A stretch of 64,000 nt of DNA. Source: Erythrophleum ivorense (taxonomy: Eukaryota > Streptophyta > Magnoliopsida > Fabales > Fabaceae). The position numbers were made by a program, and so were the translations under genes. The notes beneath the pieces were generated by a model. That model ran no database searches and had not been told where the DNA came from. It saw only the letters and a list, made by a program, of their open reading frames with translations. This document shows positions 21,813 through 33,039 of this stretch, piece by piece (within the stretch, counting starts at the first letter, position 1; the number at the start of each line of letters is the position of its first letter). The stretch spans positions 62,001-126,000 of the forward strand of contig JAIUCV010000662.1 in NCBI GenBank assembly GCA_026724425.1, read 5' to 3'.

Positions 21813-24080
21813 TCCTTGGGTGTAAAAATACTTGTCTTGAACTATATTTTGATTCTAACGAGGGAAAACCTAGTATTTTTATTTTTTTTTCAATATTTTT
21901 CCTCTTTTTTTTGGCTTTTTCTCTATCTTTTGTATCCTTTTTCTCTCCTTCCTTCATACGCTCCTCCCCTATTTCCTTCAACGGTCGGCCACTTCCTTTT
22001 TTCCCAAAATTGTGAACCACCTTCAACCCTCATGCCACCACTGTTCAACGCGGATCCCCTCGCTGAAGCTTCTTCCTTCACTTGTCGCATGTTGCCCTTA
22101 GTGAAGGGTTGTGTGTATGTCGTTAGTAAGATGACCTCCTGTTTCTTCTCCTCTTTGTTCTTCTTCTTATTTTGCCCTTCCTCCTCCCAATTTGTGCCAT
22201 CTTCATCCTCTGATGATAGCCATCATTGCAGATGAGCCCTCCTCCCTTCTAGTGGTCGTGTGTCTCTTCTTGAGAGGAATGGGTTGCATAAATCTAAAGC
22301 TTTGGCATCTTGGGTGTTTGGGGAGGTTACCTGTGTCTTCGATCTCCAATTCTTAGCTTTCCAAGTTAATCATTTAGATCAATTTATGAATTTGAAGATA
22401 TATATGAAAAACATAGGTTAGGGTTAGTTGTAGAATAGGAAAAAAGAGGATGTAACTGAGGCCTTTAGATGATTAGTTATTATTGAGCAAGGTAGAGGTT
22501 AGTAATTACTAATTTGAATTCAAATAATGATTTAATAAATTATTGATGTTATTAAAAGATTATTATACTTACAAATTTTTTTATTGTGGGGTTTAATTGT
22601 GATTTTCAATATAGTTATTAGATATATGGGTACCGATTTCAATTCATAGCTAATGTATCCTGTTTATGGTACAGTCTGGTTTTGTACTTGAATGGATATG
22701 CTTCTGATAGAAATATGATTTACGTGTTTCTTGCTCAACAAGTTTGGGTTATTATTTTCTCTATACTCTTTGCTCATTCATTTGTCACAGCCTTTAGCAT
22801 AAGTTGAATGGGTTTAATGTTGCTAAGTTCATAGATTATTTTATATCCCAATGGTTCCTGAGTGATTGATATAAGAGAAAACATGACCTTGATTAAGTTT
22901 CACTTTGCTTGAATATCTTATTCCAGATAAAAATCGAGACCTATTTTTGCTTATCGGTCACCATCAAAATCCTTAAGCGATATTTTACAGTGAGTCTCTT
23001 TATACTGTTAGGGCTTTAGCAAACACTTATATGGTTTGGTAATTTTGAGATTGGCTTCTAGAAAGTTATCTCTTAGCTTTGGGGTTTTATAAGTAATGAG
23101 TATTAGTTGGGCCTTTAATATTGGTTGATTTGACTCTATCTAATCCCCTCTACTTCAATGATATTATGGTTGCTGTTGGCTTCATAAATGGTGTTACACT
23201 TTGATTGGCCTCTACTACTTTCAATGATGTTTGATACAAGATTATGACTTGCCTAGGTTTCAGATTGTTAGGCTAAATTTTGTTTCAAATGTGATTTGCA
23301 TACACTGAATTATCTTGAGTAACCTTGGGTTGTTGAATTTCCATTGCTAATAAATATTGTTTTGTACTATTTAGCCTATGGCTTGGAATTCAAATGGAAG
23401 TCATGGTGCAGTTTGCCGCAAGATTGGGTATGAGTAATTTAGAAAATTCATGTTGCTTGTCTTAGTTTGGGTTGCTGCATGGTATTGTAAAGGAAGATGT
23501 ATCTGCTCCAACGATCTTGGATTCTATATCTCTCTTGGCCCCAATGATGATGATGATGCATCTTTTAGTGTTGATTTGGTAAGCAAACTACAAAAAGGGT
23601 CTACACTTTTGTCCCTTTATGGAGTTGAATGATTATGCTTGGGAGTGAATATTGGTAAAAGGTAAGTACTTGAATTCAAGCTTTTGATTTTATGGACATT
23701 GAATGGATTTGCTTTGTGCGTAACTTTATGTCTTGTTATTGTTCCTTCTTTCATGTTATGCACACATTCATATAGATATCTAGGCCCGTTGGTTTATTTT
23801 CATATTGTGTTTTATGGTTTGTTTCAAATATAAATATCTTAATTCTTTCTACATTACAAATTATCTAATAATTATATCATGTTCTTTTATATGACATTTC
23901 TCTTTTTAGCTATATTAATTAAGTCACATATTATAGTTAAATCTTTGAATCTTTTTATTGGATGTCGATATGAAACAATATACACTGTGAAATGAAATTT
24001 TTCCTTAAGATATTAAAAGATATATACAATAGCTTTCAAGTTGCATTCACAAAATATAATTTATGTTCCAACAAAATTAT
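21813..24080. other. Gene-free stretch, possible transposon interior
   Basis: Short open frames (for example 21,816-22,235) are pyrimidine-rich low-complexity sequence without a recognisable domain. From 22,700 to 23,640 the composition is more balanced than the surroundings, possibly the decayed interior of the CACTA-like element that ends at 24,575, but no transposase motif was readable. Confidence 0.4.
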
Positions 24081-24575
24081 CCTTGAAATATGGGGAAAAA
24101 TTGTTGCAACAATTTTTTATTGTAGTTCAAAAGAAGGATGTTTTGCCAACATTAAGAAAATTGTTGTCTGTTCCTTGTAGGATACTATTTACTTTTGTGA
24201 TAGAAGAAAAAACATTGCCAACATTAAGAAAATTGTTGCCCATTCTTTATAGGTGGCAGTTTTTTATTGTTGCCAAAATGGGCAACAGTTGAACCCTATT
24301 GTCATATGTGCTAGTTGGAAACCATTGCCTATGTTCATGCAATGGGTTATTATTGTTGCCTAAAATGGCAACAGGATAAAACTGTTACCCTAAATGTTAG
24401 GTGAAAATTGTTGCCTATTGTGTGACTAAAGGGAACGATTTTCAAAAAACTATTACCTTAAGTAACAGCAGAATATAATATGGTAAAAAACCATTGCCTA
24501 AACAATTAGGCAATGGTTTTGGCATTTTTAAACCTCTTTTTTAGCATTGTCAAAGGCCAAAAATATTGCAGTGAT
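24081..24575. mobile_element. CACTA-like transposon terminus with subterminal repeats
   Basis: The sequence ends ...AAAAATATTGCAGTG; its complement starts CACTGCAATATTTTTGG, the CACTA/CACTG-type terminus of En/Spm transposons. The 500 bp inside are full of short repeats (attgttgcc, ccattgcct), including a duplicated stretch accaacattaagaaaattgttg-like at ~24,144 and ~24,216, and a perfect 14-bp stem (24,487-24,500 with 24,507-24,520) containing ccattgccta. Dense subterminal repeats are typical of CACTA ends. The opposite end was not found, so the element may be truncated or its left end decayed. Confidence 0.55.
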
Positions 24576-25867
24576 TAACAAGGAAATTTCTAACCCACTA
24601 GTAATTAATCTACTCATCAATCATTATCGATACAAATTTCATAAATTAAAAAATAGTGATTTTAAAACTTTTAAGGATTGAATGATGTATTTTTAAGATT
24701 TAAGGGCTAAATAATTAAATATGTACTATCTTTTAAAAATTGAATCATATATTTATAAGATTTAAAAACAAACTAACCGAAACATGTATTAAGACCAAAA
24801 TTATATTTTCTCTTCTAATTTATATCCTACAAATTAATGCTCTCTTCACCCTAATAATGATTTAATAACTTTTTCACTCTAATCAAAATGATTATTTTCC
24901 AAGGGTTCAACTCAAAATTAAGAATTTGTTTGGTATACAAAACTGTTAGGTATGGAAATAAGAAAAGAATGTGTATGTGAATGAAATGAAATAATTACAT
25001 TTAATATGATATAAAATGAAATGAAAATATGATTTTATTTGTATATTTGATTGAATGAAAATTGGACAAGAATGAAAAAGAATGATGGGAAAATGATCTT
25101 TATTATGTCCTTACTTAAAAGTAATGTTGAAATTAAAAAAAATAATGATTATAAAAGTATAATAGATTTTGCATAAATTTCACATTATAATTACCCTCGA
25201 TTCATGTACTTATGAAATGGAAATTGAATCTTTTTCCAATCTTGCAAAATATGTACCAAATAGGATTATTCAATAAATTCCCTTTCTTTTTTCTTCTTCT
25301 TTCTTCTATCAAATAGGGCATACGAATTTTGCCTTGAAAATAAGGCTGGATCCTTTATTATACTGCAATGTTATGCCCCTAATTTAGGGGCTTGTCCCAT
25401 TGGTTCTTTTTTTAAAAAAAATAAAAAATAAACATGCTCTACTATGATAGCACAATGCTATCACAAGGGAGAATTTATATTCCTTGAAAACTAGAAAAAT
25501 TATTAGAAACAATATAGTGCATAGAAAGTTGGGTGAAAAAAATTAATAAAAACTCATCATAGTGAGTGTGTCAACCTTAATATCAAAATAATTATTTTAA
25601 TAAATTATTTATTGGTCATTCATTCTATAGTTAATTATTACATTATATGTAACTAAGAAACTCTTTTATAACATAGAATAGGATGAAGTAAAAGGATGAA
25701 TATAATAGCATAATTTTCACTTTGATCATGAGAAGGACTAATATGTCATTCTTCCATTATTGAAATTCTAGAGTTCACCATTAATCACATGATCATAATC
25801 TCATAAACTAAAGGTTTTTCTTTCTTCCTGCATACCCATACAAATAACTTGTTAATTCTCTTTCAAA
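24576..25867. other. 3' flank of RLP copy 2
   Basis: No gene. Positions 24,600-24,915 and 25,490-25,860 align with 15,497-15,840 and 15,840-16,200 in front of copy 1. The intervening ~570 bp (24,920-25,490) is absent from copy 1 and looks like an AT-rich insertion. Confidence 0.55.
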
Positions 25868-28800
25868 TCATTGGTAATTGGAGAAGTAGGAGTTGAAATA
25901 AAGAGAGACGATGACACTTAGAAAAGCGACACCAAATGTTCCTACAAAACTCCATAAGAAGCTGTATTGAAATTCTTCTTCTTCCAAATGAAAAGGTAGT
26001 TGCTTTCTCCTTACTGGTTTCTCAATGGGTGAGCAATTTTGTCGTAGAGGTGGCCCACAAAGAAAAGGGTTCCCCTCATAACTGCTTGGTTCGAAAGTAG
26101 CAAATTGGTTTTTCATGTCAGGTGTCATCCCAGATAAGTTATTGTGAGCCACAGAAAAGACAGACAAGGAGTACAACTCTATTAGTTATGCAGGAATGTG
26201 GCTTATTAATTTGTTGTGTGAAAGATCTAAGCTTTCTATCTGCTTAAGTTTAAAAAATGTTTCTGGGATAGGTCCTGTCAAATAGTTGTTTGACAAATTT
26301 AATGTATGAATAATGCTCATATATCCAATTTGTGAAGGGATTTTACCTGTCAATTGATTGTCTGATAGATCCAAACCAGTCATGAAATTTAAAATATTTC
26401 CCTTGTAAGATTCATACCTACTTTTTGACATAAAGTCTACTTCTTGTTCCCCGTACCATGAAAAATTTCGTACATTTTCACCTTGAGTAAGTTCACCAGT
26501 TGTATCATTAAACACATACTTTGGAGCTATTGTAATCCAAGGGACAGAAAAATTCCCTATTATGATTCCACCTAATGCATCCCTTCTTCCAAATGTGATG
26601 TTATTCAAGCAATATGGTATCCCTCCAGAAAGCTTGTTTTGAGAAAGATCCAATATGCTTATGTTCTTGAGCTTACATAAATCAATAGGAATAGAACCTT
26701 CAAGTTTATTTTCCTTCAAGAGGAGGACCCTTAAATTCATAAATGAACTAAACCACCTTGGAACTTGACCTGAAAATCTATTATTCATCAAATCCAAAGT
26801 TAGCAACAAAGGGGATTTGGCCAAAATAGAAGGTATAGGTCCCATGAAGTGATTACTCTGCAAATGCAAGTACCTCAATAATGGCATCCTCAGACAACTT
26901 GGCAAGGTGCCATTGAAACTATTTTGAGAAAGGTCTAGATATGTAAGCTCGGTGAAATTGCAAAAGCTTTCTGGGATTGGACCTGCCAAAGAATTTTGGG
27001 ATAAAATGAAGTGACTCAAATGCTGAAAGTTTCCAATCCAACTAGGCATTTCACCAAACAGTTGGTTGGCACTTAAATCCAACATTCTTAACTCTAAACT
27101 GTTAATGATCCCATCTGGTACTTTTCCTTTGAAGTTATTGTTGTTGAGATTTATAGACAACAAATGTGTGAAATTTGATCCTATGGACAAACATGGGCCA
27201 CTCAAGTTATTGTTTGACAACTTCAGAAACCTTAAGTCATTGCTACCCTTGCCAAATTCTTGAGGCAAGTACCCTAATAAACTATTATTTGATAAGTCTA
27301 GATCATTCAATCGTCTCATGTCGCCTAGTGAAATTGGAAAACCACCTTGTAATGAACTCGAAGACATGTTCAGAGAAATCAAGTTGGGAAAGACAGAGCC
27401 AATATGAGAAGGGATTTCCCCTATAATGGGGTTAGAGGAAACATCAAAATATTGCATATGAAGAAATTTTGAGGTGGAATTGAGCTCAAAGGGACCAGTC
27501 AAGAAGTTTTTCCTAAGCTTCAACGAACCTAATTTGGTGTTATTTGCCAAAACCTAGTTTGGGAAGCTTCCTGAGATGTTGGAATGGCCAAGATCTAGAA
27601 GTCTCAAGTCATATTGATGAAGAAGAAAGGTGGGTATTTTGTTATTGCTTGCTTCATTCAGAGTGCATTGTGACACGCAAAAATACTCCAATTGGAAGGA
27701 TGGAAGAAATGGGGGATTCTCAGTTTCCAGCTTGAGATTGCTGTTAGAGCACAAAATATCAAAGACTACGAGGTTGGAGTGGTTGGCAAGCAAAGAGAGT
27801 GAAAGTGAGCCATTGAAATAGGTGTGGGTAAGAGAAATGTATGCTAGGGACTTGAGATTATGAAAGAGTGAGGAAGGCAAGGTTCCTTGAAAACCATTAT
27901 CTGAAACATCAAGGAGACGGAGAGATGTCAAATTGCCGAGGCATGGAGGAAGGTGCCCCTAAAACTTGTTGTAGCTAAGATCCAGTATTTCAAGGTTCTT
28001 CATATTGCATAAGCCTCCTGCAAAATATGGCTTTTCTTTATTACATTCATTTAATTTGTTTATGAATCTTCAACTGATGGTTTCCAAAAAAATCAAAACT
28101 TGAAGTAAGAGCTTAAACTCAAAGATTAACCAGTCTTTTATAGGAATTAGTGCCTATGTGCTTAACCAGTTTATGAGTATATTAGGCTTAAGAAATTAAT
28201 TTAGATTTAATATTTGAGCCAAAGAAACTTGAATGCAAGCCCAAATATGCGTATGAACCTATACAGGATATATTTGAATGGAGGAGAGTTCAGTTCCAAA
28301 AAAATGGAGAATATAAGAGAAAAAGAAAGAAAGTGAAATTTCTATTTTTGATATTTTTTATTTAGATTTTGATAATTTTTTTCAACCTTTTATTCATTCT
28401 CTTCAGTTTAAACATATTAAAAAGAAAATTAAAGATAACTTATAGGGAGTTTTATTACAAAATGTAATAGTTGTGTCTGGGGCAAGATGCCTTACATAAT
28501 TAGTACTTAGCTATTAGCTTATCGATGAAATTTAAACCCAAGACCTTTTGTGTCATGCAGCTCAATATTATTAATTGATTAAATCCTTATTAACAATGGA
28601 CTTGTATTTTGACCACATTCTAAACTAAAAAATTCCATGTAGAAAAAGACATGTCAGAGATTGTAAATAAAATTATTTATCAACCTAGTCTAATCTTACA
28701 GATGAAATATTTGAATATAACGGATTATTTTTGTTGATCCTATGTCTTAAAAGATGCTATAAATATATTACCTTTCTGTGGTAGTGAGCCATTCAGGTTA

Positions 28801-29235
28801 TTGACGTAAAAGCTCAAGGAGATTAGCGAAGTAAGAGACATAATGGATTCTGGAAGACTACCCTCCAAGGAATTAAAATCAAAATTCAGGATCTCCAATT
28901 TGCGTGAATGAGAAAGATCTGCAAAATGCCAAATGGAAATGCTAAGCAAGTAGCTAGTTAGAAAAAATATATATGATATATAGAAGAAGCTATTGGGTGG
29001 AGAGAATGTATATAATTGAGTAAGAAACATAATAGAGCAAAATTGGAAGTCTTCCATTCTCTTTTATCTCCTTACCTAGTTTTGGTTGCAGCAAAAAAAT
29101 TTATGGAAAAATATTGATATGCTTCATTGAGTTTGGATCAGAAATTTTCTTTTTCTCTATTTTCAACCAATTTTAAAAAGAAATAGATAGTATATGGGTC
29201 CCATCATTTAAGTGAATTTCACGAAATCGAATAAC

Positions 29236-29346
29236 CTACAGTGAGAAAGCCGTGAAGTGCGTCTGCAGTGTCTCTTAGCTTTTTTTATTTTTTTTTTATT
29301 TTATCACATCTCACTGTAGGGGCACTTCATGGGGTTCTCACTGTAG
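29236..29346. mobile_element. 111-bp foldback element with 35-bp inverted arms
   Basis: Left arm 29,236-29,270 (starts CTACAGTGAGAA) and right arm 29,312-29,346 (complement starts CTACAGTGAGAA) pair over about 35 bp with a few mismatches; both arms also end in CAGTG. The T-rich loop is ~41 bp. Small MITE of unassigned superfamily, inside the RLP intron. Confidence 0.7.
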
Positions 29347-30637
29347 AGGATCCCATTCCGTTGCTTCTCAATTTTTCTCTCTCTCTGAAACATATGATTC
29401 CTAATGTTATTTGGTAAAATTATAAATTTGATCCCTAAATTTTGACCTTTTCACAACATTTAGAAATTGGTAAATTTGATTCTTATAATATCTATTTGGA
29501 AGAAAGCGCAATTATATAGAGTTTCAAATTTGCATAGATGGGAAACTTTTTTTTTTTTCTTTACCTCCTCAAACCCCAAAACTTTTCTTCTACAATTTGT
29601 CTTTTATTCTAAGAGTATGGAATTACTGTTTATCATCCAAACCAATAATAAAACATTATTAAAATTACATTGCAATTTCAAACTTAGAATCTCAACCTCT
29701 TCCCTTGCTTTCATCTCACTAATCATCCATACAAATTAAACAAAACAAAAACTACATATTCCAGTCTATTTCTGTCGGACAAAACTTACATATAATTGCT
29801 CATCTCCTTGCTATTAAATTCTACTGTTAAAAATAGACATGACTCTCCAATCCCATGTCAATCAAAGCGAGATTGATTTGGTTTCTCTTCAGAAACAGAA
29901 TATGAAGTATTTACTGATAGTGATAGTAATATGGTTCAAAATAATAAGATGGATAGAGTGATAGAAGAAAGAGACGGTCTAGAAACCTTTCATATTCTGC
30001 ACTTGCTTTTTTCTTAGAGAAGGAACCCGTAGTTAATGCCACGTAGAGATACCAATATGGGAATGGTGAGGAATAAAAGTATTATGCATGTCTACTTTTT
30101 ATAAAAGAGTGTTAATAAAGAAGTAAACATATACTTGTAAGTTTTATGTCCTTTCCATTCCTTCCCTTTCCATCGTATATGTTCCTTTTTCACTCCATTC
30201 TCTCCCATCTAAAATCTATTCTCCCCTATCTAAAATGTCCTACTAGCCTTAATGGTTGGTTCTGCTGATACTTAGTTTATATATATAGTTGTTAAAATTT
30301 ATTGACTTAGTTACTAAATGATTTAATAATCGATATTTATATCCAGTTATATATGTTTCCATCATATATTAAGTAAAAACAACATCTTATTCAACTCTCA
30401 ATATTCTCAACAATTTCTAAACTTTAATTGATTTTTCAATTCTTAGAATAAAGGCGTGTAAATTCTTCAGTTTAGGTCATTATAGGACTAGGCATACAGA
30501 TGAATTAATTAGTAATTCTAATTTCAATTGACTTACGGACGAAATCAAGTAGAAATGAAAACTTAAAGGATTATAGAGAGAAGTCTTGCTTATTATTTAT
30601 ATTTTTTTAGAATTATTTTATCTTGTTAATCCTTATA

Positions 30638-31196
30638 ATAGTTAAAATGGGTTGAACCCATTGGGCTGATCTTTTTACTTACCATTGGGTTAATCTACTT
30701 AACTTAGATTTTTTGTAATTAATCTTAATAATTTTAAAATTTTGGATAATATTTTAACTTTTGTTATAAGAATTGAGCCTTCAAATGCTCTTAATGAAGA
30801 TATTTGAACATTTTTATTATTTATTTTATTTTGTTTTTGTTGTTTGAAGAGATTTAAATTAGTTAAGTAATTATTTTTTAAAAAGTAAAAAATAGTTATT
30901 TTTTGTTTAATTGTTGAAGTTTGAAAGAATTGATTAGGTGTTTAAAATTTTGATTTAATTATTTAAAATAATTATTTAGATTTTAGAGTATATTTATTAT
31001 TACAATGAATGTTATTTGTGTTTTTATTTATTTTTTCTTTAATTTTTCTGATAAGTCAAATAGGTTGGCCCCTTTTAACTCACCTAATGAATTGAGTTGA
31101 AGCTTTTGGCCACTTTAAAATAGATGGATTAAATAGTTTAATCCACAACTCGTGTTAAGCCAGCTCGTGTAAAACGGATTGGCCCTCTTTAACAGC
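30638..31196. mobile_element. Probable decayed hAT-like non-autonomous element
   Basis: The left end GTTAAAATGGGTTGAACCC resembles the complement of the right end GTTAAAGAGGGCCAATCCG. Inner motifs such as gggttaatctactt and ggattaaatagttt are mirrored. The AT-rich middle is non-coding. The target duplication is not clear. Confidence 0.4.
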
Positions 31197-31419
31197 TTTA
31201 TTAATCCATATATAAAAATAAAATTCTTGATGAATGAGAGAGTAATTAATGAAATATGTTGCGAAACTACAAAAAACAAGGAACTAACAAAATTAAAATA
31301 TGCCCTTTAAAAGAAATTGGAGAATAGAAGTAAAGCACCAAAAGATGGGATTTCTGTGAGTTGATTGTGTCTTAATTTCAACTCTTGCAAGTTGTCCAAC
31401 CTAATTTCGCCAAGTAGCC

Positions 31420-32580
31420 CTGATCCACAAGCACAATATGAGAAGAAATCAGTTACTCTTAATGTTAATTGGTATAGAATTTTATAAAAAATTCGTATAA
31501 TGAATATCATCATTCTCACCTAAATTTAACATTACTTCAAAGTTTTCTTTTTGCCCCCATCTCAATATATTATAATACTTGTGATTTAACATATATTCAA
31601 CTTCATGTCATTTTTCTTTGCAATTTATTTTTAAGTATAAAATTAAATCATACTAATTTTTATATTTAATAATAAAAATAGTAATAATTTTTTTCTCTCA
31701 CTCTCCCACTTACGTTTTAACTTCTTTTTCTTATATCTTCATTATTAATGATAAACAATTTTTTATTGTTTCATAATAATATGGTTATAATGGTTAATAT
31801 TTTATTTTATACTAATATATAGTTTTGAAAATTGATGACCAGAAGCCAAAACCATATATACTAATATAGATTAACAAATAATATATATTTTAAATATAAA
31901 ATTTTAGTAATTATTTTGATTAAATGTTTTTATTACTTTTTCTAAGATTTAACATGAAATATGTGTATGCCGTGGCATAGTTAAATTTTAATTATTTAAA
32001 TATTGTGTTTAGTAATTTATTAAAAAAACAAAAGCCAACATTAAATATCCTACATTCGAAAGTATTGATCTTACATTATTATATCTCAAGAAAAAAAATT
32101 CAACTAATTAAAATGATGTTAATAAATTATATTATTTAAATGATTCATGTACAACAAAGAAAAGACCAAGGAAAAACATTTGTTATGATTTTGTTATGAT
32201 AGGATTTTTAGTCTCTTATTTCATCCCCTCCGCCCCACCTTAAATATTTCCCTTTTCCGCCATCAATTTGTCGATGTATGTGCACACGTGTTAAATACAT
32301 GTTTTGATAGTGTCTCATCACAATATATCGTACCCAGCTATTCTCCCATTTGAGAGGGTTCAGTTAGGCAAAATGATGCTCCAATATATATATATATATA
32401 TATATATATGATAGATTTGTCTAACGGGACCCTCATTTTCCATTTTCCCTCCCAAAGAGGGGAGAAGCCGGGTGCCAATATATCAGACATGCTTAAAAAT
32501 AGATGTGTTTGTGTTTTACAGTGTCGTGTGTCTATATATATGTACATGAATGATAAAATAGTTAAAGGAAAGAGAGAGAC
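31420..32580. other. First intron of RLP copy 2
   Basis: AT-rich, with an (AT)n tract at 32,384-32,409. The splice ends are CAG|GTCTCT (32,581) and GATCAG|GG (31,419). No additional gene was seen. Confidence 0.55.
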
Positions 32581-33039
32581 CTGACAAATAATTCCACGAC
32601 AAATCCAAGTGTTGAAGCTGGTGAAAGGGGAGAAAATAAGAAGCATTCAAGGACCATTCGATGTCCCTCAACTCATAAGCTCTGGTATTGCTCAGACGAA
32701 GGGTTGTCACTCTCTTAGTGGAGTTGTCACAGTTGACACCCTCCCAACTGCAGCAATCACCATGCCTGTGGTTCCATGACGCAAGAGCAGAGCCATTTGG
32801 GTAATTGAAAGCATCTTTCAGTTTCAGAAGCCCAACCCTCTCTTCTTCCAGGCACCCCATATTTCCATTAATCCCTAATATGATTACCATCACCACCCAC
32901 CAAAATGGTTTTATGAATGAATAACCCATTTTGCAATATCCTTCCTTAATTTGCTTCGATATATTTGGCAATTTCTTCAACTAGGTACTCTCAATCTATA
33001 TATGCTGTGAGGAGACTCAAGTTTCGTACGATCTGCAAA

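Larger units (their letters stand above)
28919..31338. other. Large intron of RLP copy 2
   Basis: 2.4 kb between the 81-bp and 147-bp LRR exons. It contains a foldback element (29,236-29,346) and a probable decayed hAT-like element (30,638-31,196). The remainder is AT-rich with no coding signal. Confidence 0.5.
25868..32929 (-). pseudogene. LRR receptor-like protein, copy 2: complete exon set, three nonsense codons
   Basis: Exons 32,581-32,929, 31,339-31,419, 28,772-28,918 and 25,868-28,017 on the minus strand, all GT-AG and all phase 1; the sum of 2,727 nt is an exact multiple of three (908 codons plus stop). Exon 1 has a signal peptide (start MGYSFIKPFWW, hydrophobic core VVMVIILGI) and an LRR N-terminal cap (LEEERVGLLKLKDAF, then CCSWEGVNC). 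Then come LRRs, a Cys block (GNPFLCGPPLRQNC), an acidic stretch, a transmembrane helix and a short tail. It resembles the RLP9/14/15 and Cuscuta-receptor-like group of cell-surface immune receptors. In-frame stops: TAG 27,959-27,961 (copy 1: GAG), TAG 27,554-27,556 (copy 1: TGG), TAA 26,186-26,188 (copy 1: CAA). A TATATAG box near 32,997-33,003 favours the 32,929 start over an ATG at 32,980. Probably dead or producing a truncated secreted LRR protein. Confidence 0.82.

Noticed and set aside
21816..22235. 139-codon plus-strand frame
   Set aside because: Pyrimidine-rich low-complexity sequence, no domain, overlaps a frame on the other strand, no promoter or splice context.
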